This document shows positions 11,250 through 24,000 of a stretch of 64,000 nt of DNA, one piece after another. Origin of the DNA: Ditylenchus dipsaci (taxonomy: Eukaryota > Nematoda > Chromadorea > Rhabditida > Anguinidae); NCBI GenBank assembly GCA_004194705.1, contig SADC01000518.1, positions 16,976 to 80,975 on the forward strand. Direction: 5' to 3'. The first letter of the stretch is position 1; each line of letters begins with the position of its first letter. A program made the position numbers and the translations under genes. The notes under the pieces were generated by a model. It did not search any database, was not told the DNA's origin, and was given only the letters and a program-made list of their open reading frames with translations.

Positions 11250-11530
11250 GTCGCTTAACCGAACCATACCGATTTCAGCCCAATTAACCGGAACCGAAAA
11301 CCGGGTACGAAAAAGTCGGTTAACCAAAAACCGTAGACAACGATATTCCGGTTAATTTACTGCAGAATTTGACCTAAAACCGAATACAAGTCGGTTAACC
11401 GACCGATACAAATATGAAAAACCGTAACCGATAACCCGCAGTGTGTCAAATTTCAAAATTCGCCCGTGCTCGGTTAACCGGGTACGCCAAAAACTATGTA
11501 GGACCGAATTAACCGTAACCGTATTACTCT
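11250..11530. repeat. CGGTTAACCG motif cluster
   Basis: A dozen or more copies of ggttaacc, aaccgaacc and gtaaccg. Self-complementary like the hAT arm motifs, but paired termini were not identified. Confidence 0.6.
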
Positions 11531-11808
11531 ACTGAAAACATGTCGATTTTAATAAAACACTAGGTTAATTTAGAAATTGACGGTCATCGAAAAACTAAAT
11601 ACATCATAAGAATGCTGAAGAAAAATCGTCGGCCAAAAATTTTTTTAATCGGATTTACTGGGACATAAAGTCATTTGAAGTTATCAATTTGACTCTGCTA
11701 AACGATAATTCAAATTTATTTTTGTTGAAACTCTTTGAATTTCTACTACGATTCGGTAAATTTTTTTTCAATCGATAGAGCGATTCTTGAGCAATTTATT
11801 GATCTGAA

Positions 11809-12484
11809 CATACCTGCACGCTGAGAAAAATCGGCGCCGGGCGCCGGCACCGACGCCTAAAAGAGGAAATACGGCGCCAGGCGCTGGCATCAAGCCATTT
11901 TTGTAAATAAAATAATAGAATGTAACAAAGACTAATCTAACATTTTATGTTTTATATAGAATTTTTTGTATTAGGAATAGCAACAATTATGAGAAATTAA
12001 AATTTATCATGTTGCGGTTATAAACAAGCATTGTTTTGCTTTTTAAAAGTACTGGGCCAGTGGAGCTTTTCTGCCGGCTGTTAACATAGCTGTTATGCTT
12101 ATAGTCAGCCGTATGCCTCTCTTTCAGCAGATGCAAGTCTAGCCTAAAAGTTTGGAACAGTGAACAACGAGTCGAGGAAATAGTGGATAACTATCTTCAT
12201 CAGATAGTGGAGAACATCAAAAAAAAAAGCAAAAACCGGTGATGAAATTTTGTGATTTACATGTGATGAACATAAAAATTAAAATTTACTATAAGATTAA
12301 AATAACTTGTCTGCAAAAAAATCTGAGAAAATTTTGAATTTACTAAAACATTGTCAAGACAGCTGAAATCTTAACATCCAGGCGCCGGCGCCGCAGCTGA
12401 AGTGGCGCCAGGCGCCGGCGCTGGCGCCGGCACCGACCGTTAAGATTTTTTAGCCAGCGCCGGAGCGGCGCCCGTGCAGGTATG
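11809..12484. mobile_element. Second hAT-type MITE of the CATACCTGCACG family
   Basis: Ends catacctgcacg and cgtgcaggtatg with perfect 8-bp duplications gatctgaa (11801-11808 and 12485-12492). GC-rich gcgccggcg arms surround an AT-rich centre. Same family as 10257-11242. Confidence 0.9.
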
Positions 12485-12492
12485 GATCTGAA

Positions 12493-12809
12493 AACATTTC
12501 ATATATGACACATATTAGCAGGCCTAAATATAAAGTTGAGAAAAGTAATTAGGAAAAAAAAAAAGATTACCTTCAAATGTTTTGTCTCGACAATAAAATG
12601 TCAATTTCGCCTTTGTCGTGCCTTTTGTTTATATTTCAGTAGCGCCAAATCTGCTTAAAACAACTTTAAGCGAGTTTTCTTGCTGTTTTAGAAGACTTCG
12701 CCGTTTATCGTCGAAAAAAAAACAACATGCTGAGCTCGACTAGCGGACAGTTCTGAATTTTCAATTGCAACAAGAAAACAATTCTAAAAAATATTTCTGC
12801 ATAAAATAG
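12493..12809. other. Noncoding stretch
   Basis: AT-rich. No feature recognised. Confidence 0.4.
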
Positions 12810-12966
12810 CTATCCCCCACATCCGCGATAATTCAAAAACTTAAAATTGCCATTTTCATCAATCGCAGTGATCTTTGAAGGGTCGAAACCAGTGAAAAAT
12901 TTTAACGCGGACAACCATTTATCTCTCCAAATTGACCAAATTTTGATTTTTATGATTTTTAAATGT
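12810..12966 (-). CDS. Possible terminal exon, unknown protein
   Basis: The minus strand codes KIWSIWRDKWLSALKFFTGF, then DPSKITAIDENGNFKFLNYR, ending at a stop (12810-12812). The aromatic-rich, coding-like sequence competes with an overlapping plus-strand frame, so at most one is real. No family recognised. Confidence 0.3.
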
Positions 12967-12984
12967 CTTGCCTTTTTAGGATAT

Positions 12985-14160
12985 CTACAGAATCTACCAG
13001 ATGAACGAGAACAATGTACAGAAACTAAATTAAATATAGACTCAATAATCGATGTTAAAACGACTAAAATAATGGGTATCATAGACACACAAATTAATAG
13101 AACTGATTGTTAAAGAAAAATAAATATTCCTGTCGGTATGATTTTCCACCAATTGAAATCTTTCATAAAAAAGTGTTTTCCATCATTCGTATCTATGCAG
13201 ATTATACATTTTATACCTTAAAGAAATCTGGAATCAACAAATTAGATCTGGATACTGAAATGACAGATAAAATGATGGTCGATTTTAAAGCAAATACTAA
13301 ACCTGGTGTGCTTTACAAAACCATCCCAATATTATTGTATGATACTAAAAGTTTTAATGAACAAAAACCAACTGCAGAAATAGTTGGAAAATAGTGGCCA
13401 AACTGCAAAGATGACTGATATAATGATGAAGAAAATTCAGCCGAAAAAATGGGTTGGCATAGTTCAGTTGATGCCAACTAAATTTTATGAAGTTAACTAT
13501 TTCAAAGAAATAGACGAGCTAGTAGGATACAATCTTAAAAAAACAGTTCGCATTCCTTTTGAGTAAACTGTGGAGATTTAAAAAGTACATAAGAAGTCAT
13601 GTTTTAGAAGCTAAAGATGTTAAAAAAGATTTTATTGTGTATAAGTTACAGAATTGGGTCTGACCAACCACAGTTAGACACTGTGATGTCAAATGAAATG
13701 ATGGCAAACATTAAAGCAGATACGAAAATGGGTATAGTTATGGAGATTCCAATATTTTTATATATTGTCAAAAGATTCGATGAGCACAACCAAATAGAGC
13801 AAATAGGTAAAAAAAGCCATTTATATCTCTGCTGATTTAACTGTAGCTCGATTCGTTGCTTTTATCAAAAATTTAAAAACACAAAAAGTGGTTTCACTGT
13901 CTACGAACTTGATCTGACGTTTCATTCAAAGTCACAGTAAAAGAAGATGAAAATACAAGATAAACTATGTTACTATAGATACAGCACAAAATTCAGATAA
14001 TACGAAAAAAGCTACAGTTAAATAATCGTACGGTTGAAATGACTGATATGTTGGAAATGAGTGATATTTTGATGAAAAATGTTGAGCCATTTACGAAAAT
14101 GGCATTGTTTATGATAAAAGAACACAGATCAAAGTATCCTAGTATAGTGTAGAATACAAA
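12985..14160 (+). CDS. Fragmented gene with a recurring short motif
   Basis: Unrecognised. Several plus-strand frames, broken by stops or short introns, share a motif of the form DxMMxxxKAxTKxGIVxxIP. Instances: SIIDVKTTKIMGII (about 13040-13085), EMTDKMMVDFKANTKPGV (about 13257-13310), AKMTDIMMKKIQPKKWVGIV (about 13405-13465), SNEMMANIKADTKMGIVMEI (about 13687-13750) and EMSDILMKNVEPFTKMALF (about 14055-14110). IPILLY or IPIFLY follows two of them. Spacing is irregular, consistent with introns or decay. This looks like an internally duplicated protein; its function cannot be inferred. Confidence 0.4.
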
Positions 14161-14473
14161 CAATACATCACAGGGTCCAGCATGGATCACCCGGAGCATG
14201 GATCACCCAGTCAAACTGTGAATGGATTATAGAAAACATTTTAAAATTATATGAGTTCTCCAATTGCAAAAGCGTTTCCCGAACAGCAGGGTGTTTTCAA
14301 TACAATCAACCTAAAAGGGTCAAAATGAAGTGGTGCCCAATGATTGGGTGCCCATATGAGGGTGGGGGGCAAACAAAATGCCCAGCTCAGGGGGCTCAAA
14401 TGAGTTTTGCCAAAATAATTAGTGACCCCACCAAGCCACTTACCTACCCCCACCAGACCACCTAAGTACCATG

Positions 14474-15638
14474 CAGGGCTGTTCACTCTTCCGGAAGATT
14501 CTTCCGGAGGGGAAAAATTTCTTCTCTTCCGACCGGAAGAAGGATGAGGAAGATGGAAGAGACCAAAATTTGGGTGGAAGAGGGATGAGGAAGAGGAAGA
14601 GACGAAAATTTTGGGTGGAAGAAGGATGAGGAAGATGGAAGAGACGAAAATTTGGGTGGAAGAGGGATGAGGAAGAGGAAGAGACGAAAATTTGGGTGGA
14701 AGAAGGATGAGGAAGATGGAAGAGACGAAAATTTTGGGTGGAAGAAGGATGAGGAAGATGGAAGAGACGAAAATTTTGGGTGGAAGAAGGATGAGGAAGA
14801 TGGAAGAGACGAAAAATTTTGGGTGGAAGAGGAAGATGGAAGAGGCACAAAATACTGGGCGGAAGAGGAAGAGGAAGAGCAAATTTCTTCTGCATTATGC
14901 AAAGCTTTTCTGTTTTTTCTGCTTCTTCTTCCGGTTGTGAAATCCTGAATCCTAAAATCCCGCAATTATTTGCAAAGACGGCAAACATTTCAACCAGAAA
15001 TAGACACAGGTCGAATTTGGCGGCCCCGACCAGGGCCATTACAGTTCGGGTCCGGCTGCCTATTCAGTCCTTAGGCCGGACCGGGGGCTGAGCCAAAAGC
15101 CTACTTCAAGATGATACCGGTAATAATCTCGAAAAAATACCAAAGGAGGCCCGTGTCCATCCCTGATTTCAACGTTCTTCCCCGAATATCATTCGTCTAC
15201 CGTAAAATCTCTCTTTATCCGGCCTCTCTAATAATCCAGCTCTTAATAATTTTTGTCTTAAGGTTTCTTCCGAAGAGGAAGAAATTTCTTCCTCTCCTGG
15301 CAGAAATTTCTTCTCTCCTGGAAGAAATTTCTTCCTCTTCCTCTTCCGACCGGAAGAAGGATGAGGAAGATGGAAGAGACGAAATTTTGGGTGGAAGGGA
15401 TGAGGAAAAGGAAGAAACAAAAATTTTGGGTGGAAGAGGATGAGGAAGATGGAAGAGACGAAAATTTTGGGGGAGAGGGATGAGGAAGAGGAAGAAACGA
15501 AAATTTTGGGTGGAAGAGGGATGAGGAAGAGGAAGAAACGAAAATTTTGGGTGGAAAAGGGAAGAGGAAGAAACGAAAATTTTGGGTGGAAGAGGGATGA
15601 GGAAGAGGAAGAGCTAAAACTCAATTTGAACAGCCCTG
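14474..15638. mobile_element. hAT-type MITE with GAAGAGGATGAGG tandem arms
   Basis: Ends cagggctgttca and tgaacagccctg-like, with 8-bp duplications gtaccatg (14466-14473) and gtaccatc (15639-15646). Both arms (about 14520-14870 and 15290-15615) are tandem copies of a roughly 40-bp unit containing gaagatggaagagacgaaaa. Because the unit lacks stops in several frames, long Ser/Leu- or Glu/Lys-rich reading frames appear on both strands; they are not genes. Confidence 0.85.
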
Positions 15639-15928
15639 GTACCATCCAGGCCACCTACATACCCTACCAGGCCACTTAGGTACCCTAACAGACCACTGAC
15701 CTACGCACAGACAACAACAGAATCCAGCGCACTAAAAAAGGGGATACGGTACGTTCTTTTGTCTCTATTTATCAATTTAGGGCACTTAGTCCACCTTTTC
15801 GACACAGGACGTTTTCTAAAAACACATATTTTCCATAACCTTTTATTTGGGAAAAAGAATACAGTTTGAGCTGCAAGCTCAACGGTCAAAATTACAATAA
15901 AGATCGTTAGAGAGATGATTCAAACCAC

Positions 15929-17360
15929 TTAATCTTTATCTGCCTTCTTGTTTATAGCCGTTCCCTTCTTCACCATCTCAGCATTGAGATATGAGCTGCT
16001 TTCTTCCCATGCCAACTTCCTTCTGTCTCTTGCAACTTCCTCTCAGGCGCAGATTCTCAGCCTTCGCAGCTTTCTCGGCTTTGCTAGCTGTTTCCTCTAC
16101 ATTTATGGCTTTTGCTTGAGTTCGACGGCTTCCTTTTTTGGCTCGACGGCTTCCTTTTTGGCTTCGATGGCTTCCTTTTTGGCTTCGACGGCTTCCTCAT
16201 TGGCTTGGATGGCGGCTTTCTCGCTTTGATGGATATTCGCTTGCTTGGATGAGTTTCTCCCTTCAGGCTATCGACTTTGGCATTGGTCTGCTGCTTCCAA
16301 TGGTCGAGCTTGTTCTCCGCTTCTCCCTGACCTGCTCTTCATTGTATTTGGCATCAGCAACCTTTCTTCAGCGCTTCAGCCAACTGATTGCGGAGAGCCT
16401 GAATTTCTGCGATCCTAAAAATGAAAAAATTAGAGGCACATAAAAAAGAAGTCAGTTACTTCAAAGCTGTTTACACGAAAGACCATTATTGCAGACAGCA
16501 ATCTGCTATTAGTGGTTCGTGAAATTTCATGCAATCAGTTGTTGGCAAGAAGCATGAAATTTCATACAAATTCTCAGTAAGAGTAGACATCCCTTTTAAA
16601 AATTTTAAACTCAACCAAACCAAAATATAGCAGTCGCAAAAATTTGCTGATAGGATTACAAAGATAACAAGGCTGAATTTAAAAAGCCTTGATTGACAGT
16701 TTGATACCTCTCTCAACCAATCTCTTTTTAAATATAATGGTACTTACTTCAGTCTCGGAAAGACGAGGCACTCTTCGAACCACAAGGAGCATCCATATTA
16801 GAAGCAGCAGCTGAGCCATCAGATGAGCCGTCACTGAGACCAATAGCAAGACCGGGTTTGAATGCAGCAGCTGGCACAATAGAAATAGACATCCTTAGCG
16901 TCACCAGGGAAAAGACAGATTGGAAGCAGCGGCTGGCCCATCAGATGAGCCATCATTGGATACACCAGGAAGAGCTCTGTTTCGACCATTCACCCGAAGC
17001 CAACGACTTGCGTAGATTGATGACGAGCGGAGAAACCTGAAATAATAATTTATCTGCACATCAAAAGGGCATACGTCTAGACTACTCTGGTTGTGGCAAA
17101 TTGGGGAATGTGCCAGTTCCCTTCTTTACCTTCTTTTTCTCAACGGCTGAAAGCCTTAGCAGTAAAGGATTGCACGGCGCTTTCTTCCATTTTTCCTTGC
17201 GACGAATTAATACATAATATGAGAGGTAAGCGTGAGCAAATGAATTCATATTTCTAGCTACAAAAACATGTGTGCAACAAAAAAATAGAGACCCGTGAAG
17301 AGCGTGAAATAGCTTGCATGTGATACTGCTATTAGTTTTTGCGATTTTTAAAAAGGTCAT
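15929..17360 (-). CDS. Lys/Glu/Ala-rich coiled-coil protein gene, frames broken
   Basis: No family recognised. The last exon (15929-16414) begins after a tttttag acceptor. It codes IAEIQALRNQLAEALKK, a heptad-like segment with NKLDHWKQQTNAKVDSLKGE, four units of EAVEAKKEA type, then EEVARDRRKLAWEESSS and a C-terminal VKKGTAINKKADKD before the stop at 15929-15931. At least three one-base frame changes are needed. An upstream exon (about 16755-17040) repeats SDGSSDG-AAASN twice and ends at a gtaagt donor. A further segment (about 17090-17200) reads RLSAVEKKKVKKGTGTF. A long coiled coil is predicted from composition. Cell location is unknown. Confidence 0.45.
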
Positions 17361-17408
17361 CGCCTCTCAAATGAGAGTTATATATTAGTAGAATTATTTT
17401 TCCAAATA

Positions 17409-17542
17409 CAATCGAGTCTCGTTATTACCCCAGTGTCCAACCATAGGGTACGTTATATCAATGAGTCATTATGAGGGTAATTTGACGGAGTTTTATGTTC
17501 AAAGGGACCTTCCACAGGCGTGCATTATATTGAGACCGACTG
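17409..17542. mobile_element. 134-bp pogo-like MITE, degraded
   Basis: Left end caatcgagtctcgttatta and right end ttgagaccgactg are imperfect complements, flanked by TA at 17407-17408 and 17543-17544. A partial ACCGTAT-family end follows at 17545. Confidence 0.6.
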
Positions 17543-17599
17543 TACCGTATATGCTCTATCAATTACCCGTGGTTGATAAAAATTCAATCCTTGGGTACA

Positions 17600-18071
17600 G
17601 GGCAGTTAAGTTCAAAAAACTCCAAAACTAAAAACCGAGTTTTGAAAAAAGCCGTCTACTTAGCCGAGCGGTTCGATAAAGACCGACCAAATCCTAGAAT
17701 AGTTTGAAGCACCCAAAAATTGAAAAACAAGAGAGGTTGGAAAAAAATCATCATCAGAAACTGAAATCCAGAAAATTGTGATCTCGTCGCTTCTTGCTAT
17801 AATCTGTCGTCGCGAGAAAAAGTCAGTTTCAATTCAAAATTAACGCATTTTTATGCGGCTTTCACAAACTCAGTGGCTAAAGGCCGCACTTTTGGCTGTA
17901 ATTTTTTCTGAATTGACTCATTCAATTGAGTAAAAAAATTCTGTTAGTACCATTTTGTAGCTAAGATTCAGGGCTCAAATGAATTATTGACAATCAAATC
18001 TGATTGCAAAATTTTGGATAAAAATGCCTAGTCTGAACTTAGGCCGAGTGTCGGACCAATGTCACCCCCTG
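17600..18071. other. Noncoding stretch
   Basis: AT-rich. No gene or element boundary recognised. Confidence 0.4.
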
Positions 18072-18483
18072 GTCACACTCTTGGTCTTGGTCGATGTCGA
18101 GGTCGACTTTTTTAACTCTTTTGTGGCCAGAGAAGTTTTTTCTAGTAATTTTTATATTTTTATACCAAACAATAGCTCAGAATCTAAGCTTTTTGCATAT
18201 CAAAAATATTCAAAAAATGTACAAAATACATATGAGGTCTAAAAGTTGTGGTTGGTCGATGTCACGTCGAGGTACATCGACCTCGACATCGACCAACCTA
18301 CAACTTGTATTATTCACGCCTTTTGACATTTAAATCAAAAGTTTCTGATTGTAAAAAAAAGCTTAGTTTCTCAGCTATTGTTTTGGTATTAAAACATAAA
18401 AATGATTACAAGAAAAATCATCTCTGGCCACAAAAGAAGTTGAAAAAAGTCGACTTGACATCGACTAAGAACCAGGAGTGTGC
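18072..18483. mobile_element. Foldback built on GTCGATGTCGAGGTCGAC motifs
   Basis: Outer arms ggtcacactcttggtcttgg and its imperfect complement near 18483 pair. Pairing continues for about 150 bp per side through gtggccagagaag / cttctttgtggcc-like segments. The centre carries ggtcgatgtcacgtcgagg and its complement. No clear target duplication. Confidence 0.65.
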
Positions 18484-18809
18484 CATAGCCTTAGACTTTA
18501 TTTGGATAAATCTTATATCTGCCTGTTTTTGGCTGAAAGGGCCTTGTTTTTCTTGGTCACAGCAGCATGTATACTTGCCATTTTTTCAAAAGTGATAGAC
18601 ACCATCACGCAGCCTGCTCTTCTGGTTCTAACGGCGTATTGTTTGTTGCAACATCTCTGCACAAACTAGCAGAGCGCGCTCAAAATATGAAGCAATTCGG
18701 AAAAATGATTCGATTCAGACTTTCACCTTTTGTTCTGAATTTAAAAAGATGTTGAACAAACAATACGACGTAAAAACTTGATAAAGACAGCTACGTCCCT
18801 AGTGACGAC

Positions 18810-19180
18810 CACCTGGTCAGGTTGAGCATGGATTTGACCATGTGTACCCACACTGGGTTCGGTTTTGGTGGATGAAATTGCAACTCTGTACTAACAAACC
18901 TAATTCCTCACACGATTTTGCTTCAATTTAAAATTTTTCTTTTTATCTTTAACAAATTTTAAATATTTAAGCCATCCAGATGGATACCCACCTGGCCTAA
19001 GGGTACCTACCCCGGTTTTGGGTTTGGTAAGTAAATCACAATTTCGGTCCTACCAAAAGGGTGCCCATCCACGTTTTCCAGTTGTGATTGAAATCAAATT
19101 TCGGTCTTATCAAACCGTATTGGCCACATGATTTTGAATGAGAAAAAATTATTTTTGTTGAAAACCAAAACAGCCAATAA
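18810..19180. repeat. Satellite of about 150 bp, array 1
   Basis: Two to three degenerate units of a sequence running from ccaggtggatacccacctg through cggttttgggtttggtaagt and atttcggtcctaccaaa to cacacgattttgaat. Further units lie at 23690-25220. Confidence 0.65.
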
Positions 19181-19446
19181 ATACAGTAAAAGACTAAAAC
19201 ACAAAAAACTTAAATTTGACATTAAAAATAATTTTCTTTGAGGATCGACCCTTCCTATGCTGTAGCGAGTTGCTGCAGCGAGTCACAATTTGTAGCGATC
19301 GACGTTTTATCACGACGAAATTTGCCAGCGCCTAAGAAACGGCCGAAATTTTGCCAAGCCAAATATTGCCTTGTAGAGCAGTGTTGCCAAATGGCGCAAT
19401 TTTTTCTAGATCAAATGGACCATTCAATTATAGCACATTTTTTAAG

Positions 19447-19454
19447 TTTTTCAG
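19447..19454 (+). promoter_or_regulatory. Candidate trans-splice acceptor of rpb-11
   Basis: ttttt-rich tract ending in cag immediately before the ATG at 19455. Nematode spliced-leader acceptors often lie this close to the start codon. Confidence 0.5.
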
Positions 19455-19855
19455 ATGAATGCTCCTGCTGCTTACGAATCTTTTCTCCTCGAGAGATGGC
19501 GAAAAGAAAGTGATTGTGACAAGCGACACTAGGTTCCCAACGCGGCGATGTTTACGTTCAATAAGGAGGACATACTCTCGGCAATTTGCTAAAGCAGTAA
19601 AGTTTTCCCAACTCCTTGTTCTGGTTCTTTTTATGTTCTGCGTAAACACTTCATTTATCAGCTTACGAAGGATCCAAGCTGTGCTTTTTGCGATAACGCT
19701 GTCCTCATCCATTGGAGCACAAGTTCAGCTGCGAATACAACCAATCGGGATAGCACACCTACGGAAGCGTTAAGAGGCAATCAACGATTTGAAAGGCCGA
19801 ACTGTCGCTGTCCAAGAAAATTTCAAAAGCCGTCATTCAGGAGAAAGAACACTAG
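19455..19855 (+). CDS. rpb-11: RNA polymerase II subunit RPB11
   Basis: RPB11 pairs with RPB3 in the alpha-like heterodimer that nucleates RNA polymerase II assembly in the nucleus. Visible segments match the family in order: MNAPAAYESFLLE; DGEKKVIVTSDT; PNAAMFTFNKED; an intron (about 19598-19661, ending tttatcag); LTKDPSCAF; CPHPLEHK; VQLRIQ; NRDSTPTEALRG; INDLKGRTVAVQENFK; and KAVIQEKEH before the stop (19853-19855). The length fits the family (about 115-120 aa). The frame changes at least six times, usually where one base appears to be missing from a short homopolymer (for example GGACAT where GGACCAT is expected). AATAAA lies at 19910-19915. Whether it is a functional gene with assembly errors or a pseudogene is unresolved; the retained intron argues against a processed copy. 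Confidence 0.88.
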
Positions 19856-19919
19856 TCAAATGCATTGCTTGGATTGATATTGTTGCCGTTTTTTCAATCT
19901 TGCTGGTGGAATAAAGCAC

Positions 19920-20631
19920 AGTTTCATTTTTCTACTTAGATAGGGTTTTCGCATTTTAATCAGGGTCGACGGAGGGAAATTAATCTAGCTTATTTTTTTT
20001 ATACTCTCTTTTTATAAAAATCAAACGGGTCAAGATTTGCATGTAAGTGGTGTGTGAGCTAAGAACCCATTTCGTCGCATAATTTTATTTAGGATTGACA
20101 AAATTCGGGACCTCTTTTGGGATGGAGTTAAAAGCTACCCCTGATTTGCAGATCCTTTCTCTTCCTGTTTTAAATCCAGAGAGAGTAGGCGTCTTGAATT
20201 TTTTGTGAGTGTCAGCGGAAAATTGGAGTTGTATACCAATGGTAAGTGCGAGTTTGAAACCGTTAGTGACTTAGGCACGCCTCTTTTCACTCGCTTTAAT
20301 ATCATCTCCAAAATAGAATGTCTATTAAGAACTCGAGCTTGCACAAAGCGCCTTCGAACTACCTCAATTCTGCATTTCCGTGTTAAATACTGTGATTTTT
20401 TAAGCCTTTAGCCTCTAGACCTAAAGCAATCAGCTCATGAGGAAAGCTATTCGTTTATAGCCGATACATAGCTTAAAACTATTCTGGGTTGTTAGTTTTC
20501 GGTGTGATGTGGGTCATTGAAGTTGAACAGAGTAACCGCTACATCACAGCAATAGAATTCAAGACTCATGGCACACTTTGAATGAAGCAGTTTAGTTCCA
20601 GTCATTAAAAGACTGTGAAGCAGGGATGAGC
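19920..20631. other. Stretch without a recognised gene
   Basis: A plus-strand frame near 20204-20370 reads SGKLELYTNGKCEFETVSDL and may be coding, but it has no clear splice context or family. Nothing else recognised. Confidence 0.3.
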
Positions 20632-20793
20632 TTTTGTAACTATTTGCGGAAATAGTTACAAATTTTTGCATTTTTGAAAAATAGCTACAGCCTGTAACTA
20701 TTTTGGCTGTATGATTCGGCGTTCCCGTTTCAAAAAGCGCCAGTTTCAAAAATGTCCGTTTTCGTCGTTACGGTTTTCGTGGGTATACGACAT

Positions 20794-20925
20794 AACACCG
20801 CGGCGACAAACACCGCCTACGACAAAACACCGCGAGACAAAACACCGCGGCCCAAAACACCGCCACGACAAAACACCGCGGGAAAACACCGCCTACGACA
20901 AAACACCGCCGCCACAGTTAACTGC
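20794..20925 (+). repeat. AACACCGCNNNGACAA minisatellite
   Basis: About eight units of aacaccgcggcgacaaa type. The inverted counterpart (gcggtgttttgtcgc units) lies at 22932-23080, so these are the inner arms of an inverted-repeat pair flanking 21.0-22.8 kb. Confidence 0.8.
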
Positions 20926-21415
20926 CTATATAACCAATTCTTACATGCCCTACTTGATTATAACCATATTGGAATCGAGGAGTGATAACGTGGTAGCTGG
21001 TTTCGTTTCGTATTTGGAGTTTTGGTCGTCTACTAATGGCCGTGCTTTTATTTTGGCTGACCACTCCAAGTTTTAGAGATTGACTCAAAATTTTCTGCTT
21101 TTCTGGGGGTTAAAAAAACCAGAACGGCTATTTTTTTAAGAGAAACGGCCTGATGACTAAACGGTTACGAACATATGATCTACACTCAACATATGGTCAA
21201 CACTCTCGGTTATACGTCACCATCGTCCCAATTAGATTGGCTGTTTTCGGCTAAAATTAAAATCGGGTAAGATTGGCTTATTTTCTATGTTTTGACACCT
21301 CCTCTAATCAATTAATAGACAAATACCGTATTCTCTCTAATAGAACCACACTCTCTATTTGAACCCACACTCTCTAATAGAACCACACCCTTAACACTCT
21401 CTCAAGCTTCGCCAA

Positions 21416-21610
21416 TGGCAGTCTACCTCCAATGGATTGTCGAAGCCTGGGAGAAGCTCTCGAAGCAGCTCATCGTTGAGTAATTCAAATCGTGCGGAGT
21501 TTGCAATACCACCAATGGATGTGAGGACGACGCCATCCACTCCTTCAAGAAAGTTGGGCCGTTCCGAGTGGTCGAGCAAGGTGGAGAGAGAGAGAAGTTG
21601 ACTGAGCTAA
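21416..21610 (+). pseudogene. Pogo/Tigger-type transposase fragment
   Basis: Codes MAVYLQWIVEAWEKLSKQLI and, after a one-base frame change at about 21481, FKSCGVCNTTNGCEDDAIHS. This resembles the region after the DDE catalytic core in pogo/Tigger/Jerky-like transposases, where a W-I-x-x-A-W helix is followed by an S-F-x-x-C-G-[IV] motif and an acidic E-D. Catalytic residues are not included. A partial ACCGTAT-family end (21325-21345) precedes it. The pogo-like MITEs here may derive from such a source, which is inference. Confidence 0.6.
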
Positions 21611-21821
21611 TACAAGAAATCGATCTCGAGGAAGTGCAAGAGATATTGTTTAATGATAGAGATTTTTTTTTGAAATTTTTCGAATTCTCGGGCACCACCT
21701 CCTATTAGCGTTGGCAAGCCTTTTAAAGAATTATTTGTTGCAAAACTGAGGTCACACAATAGAAATAACTATAATTAACACCGTATTTATTCATAACAAT
21801 GACAAATCATCCACGGTGATA

Positions 21822-22609
<788 letters not shown>

Positions 22610-22681
22610 GATTGCTTTTTAAATATTCCTCGTTCGAAGAAAGAAGGAGCTAAAACATTTATAAACATAAACAGCAATATA

Positions 22682-22799
22682 CCGTATTTCCTCTAAAAAG
22701 CGCCCCGGGCGCTTATTTTTTGATGACCCCCAGGGGGACGCTTATTAGAGGGGGGGGGCGCTCATTAAAGGAGGGGGGGGGCTTTTTAGAGGAATACGG
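22682..22799. mobile_element. ACCGTATTTCCTCTA hairpin element upstream of rps-13
   Basis: Ends ccgtatttcctctaaaaagc and gctttttagaggaatacgg, flanked by TA. Internal cgccccgggcgct and G-runs. It lies about 70 bp upstream of the rps-13 start. Confidence 0.85.
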
Positions 22800-23387
22800 T
22801 AAGCAGGGAATGCCCCACATACAAAACTCCAAGTACGAAACGAAACCAGCTACCACGTTATCACTCCTCGATTCCAATATGTATAATCAAGTAGGGCATT
22901 GTAAGAATTGGTTATAAAGGCAGTTAACTGTGGCGGCGGTGTTTTGTCGCCGCGGTGTTTTTCCCGCGGTGTTTTGTCGCGGCGGTGTTTTGGGCCGCGG
23001 TTTTTGGGCCGCGGTGTTTGTCTCGCGGTGTTTGCCTCGCGGTGTTTTGTCGTAGGCGGTGTTTGTCGCCGGTGTTATGTCCCATCCCCGTTTTCGTCGT
23101 TAGCCGTTTTCGGCATTTGTCGCTTTCAGGAGCTTTTTTGAAAATATTCCGTTTTCGAAAAGATGAGTTTGAGAATTCGAGTTTTTTTGAAGAAATGAGT
23201 TTAAAATTTGAGCTTTTTGAGAAAATGAGTTCAGAAAATTTCTTTTTCATGTCTATCTTTTTTTGAACATTCTTTCTTGGAAAACCTTGTTATAGGTCAA
23301 ATTCATCCTCGTTCTTCCTCATGTATATGTACATAGAAATCGTCGAAGACTCCAATTTTTTCCTATCCTCTCTTCAGGTTTACATAA

Positions 23388-23459
23388 CCACCCTACTGGT
23401 GCTTAAACCCACCCTACTGGTGCTTAAACCCACCTACTGGTGCTTAAACCCACCCTACT
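23388..23459 (+). repeat. Tandem repeat of about 21 bp, three units
   Basis: Near-identical copies of ccctactggtgcttaaaccc. Confidence 0.9.
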
Positions 23460-23523
23460 ATTATACCCGCCCACCATGCAGGCCTACCTACCTACCTTTT
23501 TGTAATAGATTTACTGGCATCTA

Positions 23524-23679
23524 CCGTATTTCTTTAACAATGACCCCGGGGTCATTATTTTTCAACCCCTTAAAAATTTTGAAAATTGTTAATCAAAAAT
23601 GGCCTTAACTCTGAAATCCTTGTCAAAAATAAGGGGGGGGTCATTATTAGAGAGGAGGTCATTATTAGAGAAAATACGG
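23524..23679. mobile_element. ACCGTATTT hairpin element
   Basis: Ends ccgtatttctttaacaatga and tcattattagagaaaatacgg-type complement, flanked by TA at 23522-23523 and 23680-23681. Confidence 0.8.
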
Positions 23680-24000
23680 TATTTGCCCATGAGTACCCAC
23701 CTGGGTAGTGGTGTTACAGTTAGTGAATTCTTGTTGGTCCTATCGAATCGTGTTTCTATGCAATTTTAAGTATGATTGCTAGATTTGTTTTAAATTTTTG
23801 AAGATTTTTCGAGCTATCCAGTAGGATATTCACCTGATTCTAGGCTACCTATCCCGGCTTCCGGGATTTAGGTAAGTGAAATCGCAATTTCGGTCTTAAC
23901 AAACCCGATTACTGATGCCATTTAAGGTTGAACATTGCGGTATGTTTTGAATTATATCCAAAAAATTTGCGGGAATTTAAATTTTCAGTCTGAACCAACT

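Noticed and set aside
14247..15654. Long open frames on both strands (up to about 210 codons), Ser/Leu- or Glu/Lys-rich
   Set aside because: They come from tandem repetition of a stop-free unit of about 40 bp inside a hAT-type MITE and are open in several frames at once.
19238..19451. Upstream frame of 91 codons overlapping the start of rpb-11
   Set aside because: Out of frame with rpb-11 and not homologous to anything recognised; the rpb-11 match begins at 19455.
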